From: Marinobacter bryozoorum
GTDB lineage: Bacteria; Pseudomonadota; Gammaproteobacteria; Pseudomonadales; Oleiphilaceae
Assembly: GCF_023156245.1 (NCBI RefSeq)
Contig: NZ_JAKZAH010000006.1
Span: 1-64,000, forward strand
Length of the DNA stretch: 64,000 nucleotides
Direction of reading: 5' to 3'
Shown here in pieces: positions 1 to 8,542 of this stretch (positions are counted from its first letter, which is position 1; every line of letters starts with the position of its first letter). The notes under the pieces were generated by a model. The model did no database searches. It saw only the letters and a list, made by a program, of their open reading frames with translations, and was not told the origin of the DNA. Made by a program: the position numbers and the translations under genes.

Positions 1-85
1 GAAATCGCCCTGGGAGTACCGGGCGGAACTGGCATCAAACGAATGAGGTGGTGTCCGGTTTAGCGGGGGCAACTACATTCACTGG

Positions 86-694
86 GTGACATTTTTGTCG
101 GCGGCAGTTCTTTTGAACCTTTCCCCCGGGCCAGAAAGTGCCTTCATTTTGGGGCAGACCCTGCGCAATGGACGTCGACAGGGTTTTGCGGCGATGTTTG
201 GTACCTGGACAGGCGGTGGACTGCATGTCGTCATGGCTGCCGTTGGCCTCTCGGCAATTCTCGCAGCATCGGCTCTGGCCTTTTCAATTGTTAAATGGCT
301 AGGTGCTGCTTATTTGATATGGCTTGGGGTCAAAATGTTGATTTCACGTGAAGACTCGCCTGCGTCAGATGAGGCGCCAAATAATAAAAACAGCTATCCG
401 GTCTATTGGCAAGGCGTGTTAATTGCGGCACTTAACCCAAAGGTGGCGATCTTTTTTCTAGCGTTTTTGCCGCAGTTTGTTGTTGAGGGAGCAGGCTCTT
501 CCGGTGCCCAGCTGTTTCTACATGGGTGTTTGATAATTCTCATTGCGGGTTTCATTGATCCTGTTTTGGTTATGGTTGGCGCGCGCCTGGGAGCACTTTT
601 CAGGAAAAAAAGACAGGTTGGGCAGTGGGTGAATCGAGGTCTTGGCGGTTTGTTTATAACCTTAGGCGTCCGCCTCGCATCGAGCACTAAGTAG
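86..694 (+). CDS. LysE/RhtB-family amino-acid exporter
   Basis: The product is a small integral membrane protein of about 202 residues with the LysE-family N-terminal signature LLNLSPGPE and some five or six hydrophobic segments. Family members export amino acids or small metabolites from the cytoplasm. The specific substrate cannot be read from the sequence. The start is uncertain. The first conventional codon is GTG at 86, but relatives normally begin a few residues earlier with an IHW(L/V)TFL-like segment. That segment is encoded in frame just upstream (ATT CAC TGG at 77-85) with no ATG or GTG before the in-frame stop at 44. Either an ATT start is used or the N-terminus is damaged. The gene lies in the cargo of the Tn7-like element and converges on the unknown gene at 852-1442. 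Confidence 0.8.
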   Translation: MTFLSAAVLLNLSPGPESAFILGQTLRNGRRQGFAAMFGTWTGGGLHVVMAAVGLSAILAASALAFSIVKWLGAAYLIWLGVKMLISREDSPASDEAPNNKNSYPVYWQGVLIAALNPKVAIFFLAFLPQFVVEGAGSSGAQLFLHGCLIILIAGFIDPVLVMVGARLGALFRKKRQVGQWVNRGLGGLFITLGVRLASSTK

Positions 695-746
695 TATTTC
701 CATCATTTTTCCTTAGATCACAACCAGATCAATTTCGTCCTACCCC

Positions 747-780
747 CAGCTACCAGTATCCGACCGCATACTGGTAGCTG
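747..780. terminator. perfect 13-bp inverted repeat between convergent genes
   Basis: CAGCTACCAGTAT and its exact complement are separated by 8 nt. After one mismatch the pairing continues for three more G-C pairs (743-745 with 782-784). It lies between the 3' ends of the LysE gene and the convergent gene at 852, where a bidirectional terminator would be expected. Neither side has a good U-tract, so the terminator role is inferred from position. Confidence 0.5.
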
Positions 781-851
781 AGGGCAGCAAAAAGCAACAA
801 CACCTGAAGCCACCGAAACTGTGGCCATGTGAACGTTGCTTTTCAGACTTT

Positions 852-1442
852 TCAGTGCTCGCCCGGTGATGGATTCTGTTGTTTCTCCGCAAGCCAGCTG
901 TCGTGCAGCCACTTCTCAGTTCGTCTATGCCCAGGCATGGTTACCCAGAAAATATCCCGTTCAAACACCATCACCTCTTTATTCGGGCCGACAATCACCC
1001 AGAACCAGAGTTGATCCGGCTTCGTCGAACGCATCTTTACTTTCATGCCAGTCAGCGTCAGTGTTTGCTCACTCTCTCGGTTGTTAACGGTGATCGTCTC
1101 ATCATGGGGCGCGATCCAGTGAATGTCGTGCTTATTCAAAAGATCCGGAGCATGGCGTTCGAGAAAGCGCATGGCAACATCACGGGCGACGTCTTCCGAT
1201 GGTAGAGTGGCTGGTTGTGCCATTTCACGAGTCATTCGCGTGAAACCCAGAAGTGTCCCATCTTCACCCTCTACGATGGAAATATGCTCGCCCCCAAGGC
1301 CACTGTGAACGCCGTCACTTCGCTCAGCCCGGGAGTGGATAACCGGGCGGCCATCCATTTCGACCCGCGACTTGCTCACCGGGGTAAAGTCTTCCGGGAG
1401 CAACGACAGCAAAAGTGGTGAAGCTTGCTTTGTTATATTCAT
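852..1442 (-). CDS. conserved hypothetical protein, possible PepSY-like fold
   Basis: The product has 196 residues, no signal peptide and no membrane segment. I do not recognise a defined family. The segment SEDVARDVAMRFLERHAPD followed later by LWFWVIVGPNKEVMVFERD resembles the helix-then-strands layout of PepSY/YcdB-type domains, but this is only a visual impression. It follows the MFS transporter gene (start 2627, stop 1473) by 30 bp on the same strand and is probably the third gene of a merR-MFS-orphan operon. Its role is therefore likely tied to whatever that exporter handles. Confidence 0.6.
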   Translation of the reverse strand: MNITKQASPLLLSLLPEDFTPVSKSRVEMDGRPVIHSRAERSDGVHSGLGGEHISIVEGEDGTLLGFTRMTREMAQPATLPSEDVARDVAMRFLERHAPDLLNKHDIHWIAPHDETITVNNRESEQTLTLTGMKVKMRSTKPDQLWFWVIVGPNKEVMVFERDIFWVTMPGHRRTEKWLHDSWLAEKQQNPSPGEH

Positions 1443-1472
1443 GATCGTTCCTTTTATGGGTTAGTGAATGGT

Positions 1473-2627
1473 TCAGGTGATCCCGACCGAGCGTCGCGTG
1501 ACACGACTTAGGGCCAGGGTGAGCCCGGCAGCCCCGATCACAAGTAACAGAGCGGGGACACCGTAAACCAATACGGGACCGGATGAAGCAAGCACGGTGG
1601 CGACTGGCGAAGCTATGCTTGCACCTACGAATAATGTGAAGGTGTAGAGCGAAAGCGTCAGACCCCGATTGGCGTCAGACGCGGCGCTGGACAGGGTAAT
1701 AATGAGCCCCGGCACCGCGAGGCCTACACCGCCGGAAACCAGTACTGCCCCTAGCAGGGTCAGAGCGCTACCGAACCCTGATAATGCAAGCCCGGCGGCG
1801 CACAACAACAGTCCGGCTCGTGCCGTCGCAGGCGCCCCAATGCGGTGGGAAATGGGTGCCGCCAAAAGGCAAAGCGCGAGCGGCGGCAAACCCACAAGGC
1901 GAACAACCTGCGGATCAAAACCACCACCGATGCCCATCGCAGTCCCAGCCTGGAAGATCACAAACCCGAATAACACGGTTAGCGCCGCGCCCCAACCGGC
2001 GACAATCAATGGATTGCCGAAAAGACCGTCGCTTTGCCCTTTTCCCGAATTGGCCTGCGCCGCTATAGGCGCCCCGCTGGAATGTGCTGGAAGCGTGAGG
2101 AACAAGCCCACAGCCAAAATCAGGTAAAATGGTGACACGCCAAGCATGAAGACCGTTGGCGTCATCGACAGACCGACGGCAACGAACTGTGCCAGCGGCG
2201 CCGCTGCCAGAAACGCAAAGCTAATGAGGGAAACCCCCAGTGCACGCCGACGCTGTGGCAAGACTTCGCTCACAAGAGACAGCGCAACCGGAGGGAAGCT
2301 TGATGCGACAAACCCCTGGGCCGCACGACCCGCTAAAAACATGGCCAAGTTGTCGGCAAAGCCGAGCAAACCCGTAACGACAGTCATCGCCAAGAGCCCG
2401 CCGACTAGGATCTGCAGTCGCCCCAGTCGATCTGACAACGGCCCCCAGATCAGAAAACCAATGGCGTAGGCAAAGCCGAACGCAGAGGCGGCCCATGCAG
2501 CCGTCGCAAATTCGGCGGAAAATACCGCAGCGATTTCTTCAGTAAGCGGGATTGTTAAATAGAGTTGTCCGACCACGAGTATGGCACTGGACATAAGCAG
2601 AAATGTGAGAAGGATATGTCGTAGCAT
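1473..2627 (-). CDS. MFS transporter (drug/metabolite efflux type)
   Basis: The product has 384 residues and about 12 hydrophobic segments, the usual size for a 12-TM major facilitator. The motif GPLSDRLGRLQIL after the second helix is the conserved MFS loop 2-3 signature. The N-terminal half (VVGQLYLTIPLTEEIAAVF) resembles YnfM/Bcr-type proton-driven exporters of the inner membrane. It lies directly downstream of a MerR regulator, and a copy of that regulator's putative operator lies 15-30 bp upstream of its start. This suggests induction by a small organic compound that the pump then expels. The substrate is unknown. Confidence 0.85.
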   Translation of the reverse strand: MLRHILLTFLLMSSAILVVGQLYLTIPLTEEIAAVFSAEFATAAWAASAFGFAYAIGFLIWGPLSDRLGRLQILVGGLLAMTVVTGLLGFADNLAMFLAGRAAQGFVASSFPPVALSLVSEVLPQRRRALGVSLISFAFLAAAPLAQFVAVGLSMTPTVFMLGVSPFYLILAVGLFLTLPAHSSGAPIAAQANSGKGQSDGLFGNPLIVAGWGAALTVLFGFVIFQAGTAMGIGGGFDPQVVRLVGLPPLALCLLAAPISHRIGAPATARAGLLLCAAGLALSGFGSALTLLGAVLVSGGVGLAVPGLIITLSSAASDANRGLTLSLYTFTLFVGASIASPVATVLASSGPVLVYGVPALLLVIGAAGLTLALSRVTRRSVGIT

Positions 2628-2641
2628 CTTTATATCTCTTT

Positions 2642-2657
2642 CTTACGTTAGCTGTAG
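2642..2657. promoter_or_regulatory. putative MerR operator upstream of the MFS gene
   Basis: CTTACGTTAGCTGTAG lies 15-30 bp upstream of the MFS start. It matches 15 of 16 positions with the motif at 3119-3134 upstream of merR. Two near-identical motifs, one before each gene of the unit, suggest binding sites for the encoded MerR protein. Binding itself is inferred. Confidence 0.55.
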
Positions 2658-2696
2658 GTTTGTGGCAAAACTACCCGTTCAGGTTTGCGTCGGGCG

Positions 2697-3101
2697 TCAG
2701 CCCGACTTGTTCGGCGTTGCCTCGTCGTAAAGCCGCTCCATGTGGCGGATGTTACGAATGAGGTCACTTCGGAAGGTTGATAACTCGTCGATCTGTTCAT
2801 CAACTTTCTGCAATTGGTTGTTCAGAATGTCGAGAACTTTTTTCTTGCCCTGGAGGTGGGTATCCGCATCCATAAAATACAGCTCAATCACCTCTTGTAT
2901 CTCTTCAAGCGAGAGGCCGAGACGCTTTAGTGCGGTTATCTTTTCCAGCCGCTCGTAGGCTTCTTCTTCGTACAGTCGGTGAGATGCCCCTTCTCGCGCA
3001 ACCGGGCTGATCAGCCCGAGGCGCTCGTAGTAATGGATGGTTCGGTGACTGGTTTTCGCCCTGCGCGCCAGTTCTCCGATTTTCATATTGCCAATGCTCA
3101 T
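2697..3101 (-). CDS. MerR-family transcriptional regulator
   Basis: The 134-residue product opens with the MerR DNA-binding domain: KIGELARRAKTSHRTIHYYERLGL followed by the wing residues (R, SHRLY). A dimerisation coiled coil follows at roughly residues 85-125. There are no cysteines where metal-sensing or SoxR-type members bind metals or Fe-S clusters, so an organic effector or a coregulator is more likely. The ATG at 3101 has a good ribosome-binding site (GGGAG). The gene precedes the MFS and unknown genes on the same strand and probably activates both itself and them through the repeated motif at 3119-3134 and 2642-2657. Confidence 0.88.
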   Translation of the reverse strand: MSIGNMKIGELARRAKTSHRTIHYYERLGLISPVAREGASHRLYEEEAYERLEKITALKRLGLSLEEIQEVIELYFMDADTHLQGKKKVLDILNNQLQKVDEQIDELSTFRSDLIRNIRHMERLYDEATPNKSG

Positions 3102-3118
3102 CAGGACTCCCTGTAAAC

Positions 3119-3134
3119 CTTACGTTAGGTGTAG
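3119..3134. promoter_or_regulatory. putative MerR operator upstream of merR
   Basis: CTTACGTTAGGTGTAG overlaps a near-perfect dyad, ACCTTACGTTAGGT (3117-3130), centred on ACGT. The ACCT...AGGT spacing is typical of operators bound by MerR-family dimers. It lies 18 bp upstream of the merR start. A second copy precedes the MFS gene. Confidence 0.6.
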
Positions 3135-3218
3135 ATTATGGTGAAGAATAAACGAGAGTCAAGAGGTAGAAACAAATGCCCGGTCATTCGCCCCATTAGC
3201 ACCCGTACCTCTATGCTT

Positions 3219-4370
3219 TCAGGAGCCTGTCTTCCATGGCAACCGGGTGGGCCTATATCGTACAAAAAGAACAAGACAAAAGATGAATGCCTGAGTCATC
3301 GCGATACATATAATCACTCCACCCCAACCCCATATCGCAAATACGTAAGCGGCGAGGCTTGCGCCAATAGCGCCGCCCAGATAGTAAAAAGAGAGGTATA
3401 TTCCGGTTGCGACCCCGGCGGGTACGAGGCGCGAGTTGTTTAACAGTTGAGTCGTCACTGTCTGGAGCATGTAGGTTCCCGAGGCGAACAGCGCAACGCC
3501 AATAATGATAGATATGCCGGTTTCGCCGATAATCCAAAGCGAAACCCATATCAACAAAATTAGTGAAGCGGTGATTACCGCTTCAGTCGCGTAGCGTCGG
3601 AAAAAACGCGCACCAAGGACGAAAAACAGGGCTGGTAGGCATGCGAGATAGAGCGTTCCAATCCGCTCGGAATCCCAAAAATAAGGCTCTTGAGACAGCC
3701 AGAGACCAAGTACCGTGAAGACCGCACTTTGTGTGAAGAGCAACGCAAATCCCGCAAGATATGCAACGAGCAGCGTGCTGTCGGAAAACGCACGTTTCGC
3801 ATATGCCATTGGGGATTGATGCCGCTCCAGGCCGCCCGCTGATTCAGCACCGGACACATTCAGCAAAAGGTGAATAGCTATTGCAGACAGTGCCATGAGG
3901 CATGCGGAGCTTAGAAACCCCAGCTCCCAGCCGATTGCATCAACGGACCAGCCAGGATACAACCGGCTGAAGGTGCTGCCCACAATCGTTCCGGTCACGT
4001 ACAGTGGCACGAAACGCCCTGGTTGAGTAGAGACCAGGTTCATGGTTGACGTCAAAAGAAATGGAATGACAACGCCCTGAGCAAACCGAACAACGAAAAG
4101 CAAATATTGATTCGTAGTCCATGCGATCGAGGCATTAAATGCCGCTAAAGCCAGGAAACCAAATACCAGAACAGTTGAAGCATTGGAGTGTCTTGTCGCT
4201 GCGCCAGTTATCGGTGCAGTGATCATCATTCCCAGAAGCGATGCCATATTTAACCAACCAGCTTCCGTAACGGTTGTTCCGAACCGGTCTGCCAACTGCG
4301 GAAACAATGCCTGCAGTTGGTACAGGTTAAAAAATGAGCCGATCGAACCTATCATCAAGACGGTACGCAT
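3219..4370 (-). CDS. MFS transporter, divergent from a LysR regulator
   Basis: The 383-residue product has about 12 hydrophobic helices. The N-terminus (FFNLYQLQALFPQLADRFGTTVTEAGW) resembles YnfM-type MFS exporters, including the short loop after helix 1 and the GAATRH region in place of a canonical loop 2-3 motif. It is transcribed divergently from the lysR gene at 4515 across a 144-bp intergenic region with two inverted repeats. This is the usual arrangement for a LysR regulator controlling its neighbour. The substrate is unknown. Confidence 0.85.
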   Translation of the reverse strand: MRTVLMIGSIGSFFNLYQLQALFPQLADRFGTTVTEAGWLNMASLLGMMITAPITGAATRHSNASTVLVFGFLALAAFNASIAWTTNQYLLFVVRFAQGVVIPFLLTSTMNLVSTQPGRFVPLYVTGTIVGSTFSRLYPGWSVDAIGWELGFLSSACLMALSAIAIHLLLNVSGAESAGGLERHQSPMAYAKRAFSDSTLLVAYLAGFALLFTQSAVFTVLGLWLSQEPYFWDSERIGTLYLACLPALFFVLGARFFRRYATEAVITASLILLIWVSLWIIGETGISIIIGVALFASGTYMLQTVTTQLLNNSRLVPAGVATGIYLSFYYLGGAIGASLAAYVFAIWGWGGVIICIAMTQAFIFCLVLFVRYRPTRLPWKTGS

Positions 4371-4439
4371 TGCTTACTCCGTCGTGCCTGGAACGGAACA
4401 AGCTACTCACAAGCAGAGCACAATTGAATGTCGGATTTA

Positions 4440-4480
4440 GTATCGCAGTGATACATGACCTGACAGAGTACCCGGTCAGG
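4440..4480. promoter_or_regulatory. candidate LysR operator region
   Basis: GTATC-N5-GATAC (4440-4454) contains the T-N11-A pattern of LysR-type binding sites. CCTGAC-N10-GTCAGG (4459-4480) is a second perfect inverted repeat. Both lie between the divergent MFS and lysR genes. Confidence 0.5.
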
Positions 4481-4514
4481 AATCAACGTATTCTCACCTC
4501 AAAAGAGGGATGAA

Positions 4515-5396
4515 ATGGTCGAGCTAAAACAGATCAAGCACTTTGTTGCAGTTGCAGAGGAGCTTAACTTCCGGAAAGCTGCCGAACGATTGCATATTAC
4601 CCAGCCGCCGCTGAGCCAAAGCATCAAAAAGCTGGAAGACACACTGGATGTTACACTTTTTGAGCGAAGCACCCGGGGCGTGCACCTCACGAAGGCAGGC
4701 GAAGCCTTTCTTGGGGAAAGCCTGAAAATACTCAATGCAGCCCACCGAAGCGTCAATGTTGCGCGGCAAGCTGCACACGGCGAGGTAGGCACATTGCGGG
4801 TCGGTTATTCGGCAAGCGCCATCTTCTCCAAAACACTCACTTCAGCCTTGGCTGATTTACTCGCAAATCGCCCGATGCTCAATCTGGAGTTACACGAAGG
4901 GAACGCCCTCTTTCATATCGCATCGCTGAAAGCTGGCAAACTAGATGCTGCGGTTCTCCGCGCAGATCTGGATGAAGACGCCCTGTCAGGCTTATCAGTT
5001 TCCAGGTTAGGAAATGAGCCGCTGTTTGTGGTTCTGAACCCGGGCCATAGGCTACAGGAAAAATCATCAATCAGTTTCAGGGAGCTCGCTGGAGAGCGAC
5101 TTTTGCTTCAACCGGCTACCCAAAGAACGTTCCTGAGGCGACAAGTGGAATCATTGGCCGACAAAACAGGAGTTGCTCTCAGTCGTATTTTGGAGGTGCC
5201 AGATATCGGAAGCACACTGTGCTTTGTTGGAGCGGGCATTGGGATCACGATCCTTCCAGCCAGTGTCGCGTCTGTGGCCCAGGGGCTGATAGCTATACCG
5301 CTTACCGACGAGGGCTTCTCCCAGCCTCTTATACTGGCATGCAAGGCGGACAACCCGCTCAGTGGTCAGCTTAGAAATTTTGTCGACTCGCATTAG
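4515..5396 (+). CDS. LysR-family transcriptional regulator
   Basis: The 293-residue product has the typical LysR N-terminal winged helix-turn-helix (LKQIKHFVAVAEELNFRKAA, then ITQPPLSQSIKKLE, residues about 3-60). It is followed by a periplasmic-binding-protein-like effector domain. The length is normal for the family. It is divergent from an MFS transporter and presumably controls it. It is the last cargo gene before tnsE and converges on it with 30 bp between the stop codons. The effector is unknown. Confidence 0.88.
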   Translation: MVELKQIKHFVAVAEELNFRKAAERLHITQPPLSQSIKKLEDTLDVTLFERSTRGVHLTKAGEAFLGESLKILNAAHRSVNVARQAAHGEVGTLRVGYSASAIFSKTLTSALADLLANRPMLNLELHEGNALFHIASLKAGKLDAAVLRADLDEDALSGLSVSRLGNEPLFVVLNPGHRLQEKSSISFRELAGERLLLQPATQRTFLRRQVESLADKTGVALSRILEVPDIGSTLCFVGAGIGITILPASVASVAQGLIAIPLTDEGFSQPLILACKADNPLSGQLRNFVDSH

Positions 5397-5426
5397 CCCA
5401 AAGGATTTCACGATAACTAATTACCC

Positions 5427-7037
5427 TCACGCCATCTTTGCTAGTACCCTGTCTGCCCAACGTTGCAATGAGCCAGGTTCTAAAAGTCCTTTGTTGCCCG
5501 AAGGCGTTCTGGGATGTGAAATGCGTTCGTGATGACGAGAAAACACCAAATTGAGGTGCGGGGATGGCCAATTCAATGATTTTTCTAGTAAACGTTGCTC
5601 TATGGTAGCTATCTCAGCCTGCCAATCGAAACGCTGAGAAGGTTGCTTTAAAAGCAACGTCGACAGCCGGTTTTTATTATCCGATGTATCAACCTCCAAA
5701 AGAGCATAGCTCTGGCCATGTTTAGTCAAAAGGTGAAATGCTATGCACCGCGGATTACCATCCTCCAGCAAGTGTTTCGAGTAGCCTGCAAGTGCTGGCA
5801 ACTTTCTGATACTCCCAAACTCGTGCCGACACTCCTTTGTTTTCAACAGTTCAACCATGGCGGAAAATGCCTCAAATTTACGAGCGTACAAATGCAAATC
5901 ATCACTTTGATCGTCAATGGCGTCAAACCCGGCAGCCGGTAACTGACCCCGGATTGTCGGCTCGTCTGTACTGACGTCTGTTTGGTCGTCACCTGTCTCG
6001 CTCTCTGTTTCCTCACTTTTTTCCGCACCAGAACGACGACGGCCATTATAGGCTTTGCGAGTCGTCATAACCGGCTGGGAGAATGAAAGTTTGACCGGTG
6101 GAACATCAAGAATGTATTCCTCCGAATCCAGCGAAGGCAGCTCATCGTCATCAATCAGTGGCTCAGTTACAGGCGCTGAGGCTCCCTGAGCAGCCGCGCC
6201 CTTACTTGCCTGCTGTTCTGCAAACCTGGGATCAAAAAACTCAACCGTTGTAGAACTCTGAACGGTCAAGTTCTCAACACTGTCGATCTCATAAACAAAG
6301 AATGTCCGCGATTCCTTTTGAAACTGCCCCCGCATCGTGAGCTCCACGTTTGCCAATGCCGGAGGATCAAATCGAAACTTCCAACGTCTATGGCCATTTG
6401 ACTCTTCACCCTCTTTTAATTGGTTTTGGGCGATGCTGCTGAAGGAATTTCGAGTTTCTTCATCCAGCAGGATCCAGGCCAACACTCTGCGCTGTTCGTG
6501 ATCCCCTCGCGCTTTCAACGGGAGTGTGCTGGTAGGCAGGATATGAATTTCTGTTGTGTCTGGCTCATCGCCCGACTGGATATCGAATTCTTCGCTCAAT
6601 CCATTGGGAAGCATCGCGAGTCGGGTCATGTAGGCGCTGTGAAAAAAGAGCACACGGGCCAGCTCTATTTGGGGCAAGAAAAACTCGATACCTTCGGATT
6701 CAAAACTGAAACACCACTGATCCTGATCTTCCTGCTCACTGACGTTCTTGATCGGACATTCACTTATTCTGCGATGCGACCACGTAGTTGCATCGTCTAC
6801 ATGTGCCGTTGCTGGATACCCGGCTGGCTTGAAATGCTCCGTCGCATTCAAAACCCGTCGCCTGGCCAGCACCGTCAGCTGCGAAATAGCGAAATTCTTT
6901 TTGTGCTGGCCTGGGTCCAGACTGATATTGATACGCCAGTCTGAGCCACCCACACGTCGATACATTAAACCGATTTCTTTAATCCGACTGTTATCCCTGA
7001 TTCTCTTGATACGCAGTGGAGCTTTTTTCGAGGCCAT
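5427..7037 (-). CDS. tnsE: TnsE-like transposition target selector
   Basis: The 536-residue product is close to the 538 of Tn7 TnsE and occupies the tnsE position after tnsD. In Tn7, TnsE directs insertion into discontinuously replicating DNA and conjugal plasmids by binding 3'-recessed ends and the sliding clamp. Residues about 121-131 (PQIELARVLFF) look like a clamp-binding peptide and fall near the region reported for Tn7 TnsE. The middle (residues about 280-370) is acidic and low in complexity, probably a linker to the C-terminal DNA-binding domain. The start overlaps the end of tnsD by 47 bp. Identity rests on length, position and the clamp-like motif. Confidence 0.85.
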   Translation of the reverse strand: MASKKAPLRIKRIRDNSRIKEIGLMYRRVGGSDWRINISLDPGQHKKNFAISQLTVLARRRVLNATEHFKPAGYPATAHVDDATTWSHRRISECPIKNVSEQEDQDQWCFSFESEGIEFFLPQIELARVLFFHSAYMTRLAMLPNGLSEEFDIQSGDEPDTTEIHILPTSTLPLKARGDHEQRRVLAWILLDEETRNSFSSIAQNQLKEGEESNGHRRWKFRFDPPALANVELTMRGQFQKESRTFFVYEIDSVENLTVQSSTTVEFFDPRFAEQQASKGAAAQGASAPVTEPLIDDDELPSLDSEEYILDVPPVKLSFSQPVMTTRKAYNGRRRSGAEKSEETESETGDDQTDVSTDEPTIRGQLPAAGFDAIDDQSDDLHLYARKFEAFSAMVELLKTKECRHEFGSIRKLPALAGYSKHLLEDGNPRCIAFHLLTKHGQSYALLEVDTSDNKNRLSTLLLKQPSQRFDWQAEIATIEQRLLEKSLNWPSPHLNLVFSRHHERISHPRTPSGNKGLLEPGSLQRWADRVLAKMA

Positions 7038-8529
7038 TTAGATAGTCCCGTGCTTCATTGGTAAGTCGTTCTTCACTGAGTCCGGCGCAACGCAACAATC
7101 GCCAACGTGGCGGGTGGTCAAAATTCTGCTGGGTTTCGTACCACGCGTTCTGCAACCGACGCACCTGATATTGAGCAACGCTCTCAGAATAACGCAACAG
7201 AAGCCGCCTGGTTCGCGGTAACAGGTGGAGTCTCTTTTCCAGGGTAGAGCTCTTCCCCAACCGTTGCAGGAGGTAGGTTCGGGACTGCCGGGGCCCAGAC
7301 GTACCTGCTCGTATAAACCGGAGTACTTCTCGCAATTTTACCAAGTAATGCTGATCCCGCTGTTCCCAGTCGACTCGCGGCTTTCTGCTTACTGTTCTTG
7401 CTCGTCGTTGGTCACGATTTACCTGTTTCAGCCAAAGTAGTTCGGATCGGTACAGCCTTGCATAGAGCGCCGGCTTGGCAGCCCTCGCTGCTTTCGGTGG
7501 CCACTCCTCCAGTGCTTTCAACCACTCCTGCTGATCTTCTGTTAAATCAGGTGTGGCTTCAACATTTGCTCTTGCAGGTATCGCCACCGCTGATTGCACA
7601 GGTAAATTCCTAACACAGTCAATAACATCACCAATACGCCAGTACTCCGGCAACAGCGCTTCGTGAACAATGATGTGCTGGAGGTAACTAAAAGATTTCC
7701 TGTGTTTTCGGAATATGGCCTGCAGCCACAAATTGCCTGCTTGACCTTCTATTCCCAATCCATACCGTCTAAAAAATTTTGACGACCATTTAACTGACAC
7801 GGCCTCAAGGATAGCGCTATGGTCAATTTGGGAATGCCCGCGGATAAAGCCATACTGTCGAGCCAGGCAACGGTAATGAGCTGTCCACTGCTCAAAGCTC
7901 GGAGAAATAGTCGGCCTTTGCAACAGTAGCTGTCGGATTTGATCCAGAATCCTCACTGATTCGTCACAAACTGGCTTTTGGGGAAACAACGGGCATGCGT
8001 CAGGCGACGCTGCATGGTAACGGTGGCGATCTTTCAGAGGTCTGATAAAAGCAGTATTCAGCAACGCTCCATGCCTTTCACAGCACTCCACCCCGGCCAC
8101 TTGCCAATCACGTTGCCAGAAATATTCGCCAACAGAGTGTTTTTGCTCTTTGAGACACCCTGGGCAGTACCGAATGTGGCCCGGCGCCTTCACAATTGAA
8201 GCTGCCACGCCCATCGCGAGGTGGACTGCACCCTGAGATTCGCCAGATATCCATTTCAGACAACGTTTGCGGCGCTCTTCGGGGATGAACGGGGCATACA
8301 AGGGGAACAGGGTGTGCCGGTACGCTATGGTTTCCAGGTCATAGCCCTGTGGCAACCAGCGCACAACCTTTTCCAGCTGATTGGGTAGATCCAAAGTTGC
8401 TATAACTTTGCGGTTGCCATAGATTTCGTCCAACAACTGCTTGGGGCTAAGAATCCCATGCCGAATACCTGCCCTGGCTAATGTGCTATATAGCAATTCT
8501 TCGGGGTAGGGATTCGGAAAATTCAGCAT
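6991..8529 (-). CDS. tnsD: TnsD/TniQ-family attTn7 target selector
   Basis: The 512-residue product (Tn7 TnsD has 508) begins with a TniQ domain. A zinc-finger pattern C122-x2-C125 ... C150-x2-H153 (YCPGCLKEQ; CCERHGALL) matches the CCCH finger of Tn7 TnsD in position. TnsD binds the 3' end of glmS and recruits TnsC so that the element inserts just downstream. The insertion seen here, 24 bp past the glmS stop, is the expected outcome. It follows tnsC by 13 bp. Confidence 0.93.
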   Translation of the reverse strand: MLNFPNPYPEELLYSTLARAGIRHGILSPKQLLDEIYGNRKVIATLDLPNQLEKVVRWLPQGYDLETIAYRHTLFPLYAPFIPEERRKRCLKWISGESQGAVHLAMGVAASIVKAPGHIRYCPGCLKEQKHSVGEYFWQRDWQVAGVECCERHGALLNTAFIRPLKDRHRYHAASPDACPLFPQKPVCDESVRILDQIRQLLLQRPTISPSFEQWTAHYRCLARQYGFIRGHSQIDHSAILEAVSVKWSSKFFRRYGLGIEGQAGNLWLQAIFRKHRKSFSYLQHIIVHEALLPEYWRIGDVIDCVRNLPVQSAVAIPARANVEATPDLTEDQQEWLKALEEWPPKAARAAKPALYARLYRSELLWLKQVNRDQRRARTVSRKPRVDWEQRDQHYLVKLREVLRFIRAGTSGPRQSRTYLLQRLGKSSTLEKRLHLLPRTRRLLLRYSESVAQYQVRRLQNAWYETQQNFDHPPRWRLLRCAGLSEERLTNEARDYLNGLEKSSTAYQENQG

Positions 8530-8542
8530 ACGGACTTATCGC

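Noticed and set aside
343..352. TTCACGTGAA in the LysE gene as a parS site
   Set aside because: Only the central 10 bp are palindromic. The outer bases do not match the TGTTCCACGTGGAACA sites in recF.
1..5426. Left end of the Tn7-like element inside the window
   Set aside because: No TGTGGG terminus with GTTGGTAACT-type repeats was found by eye in this stretch.
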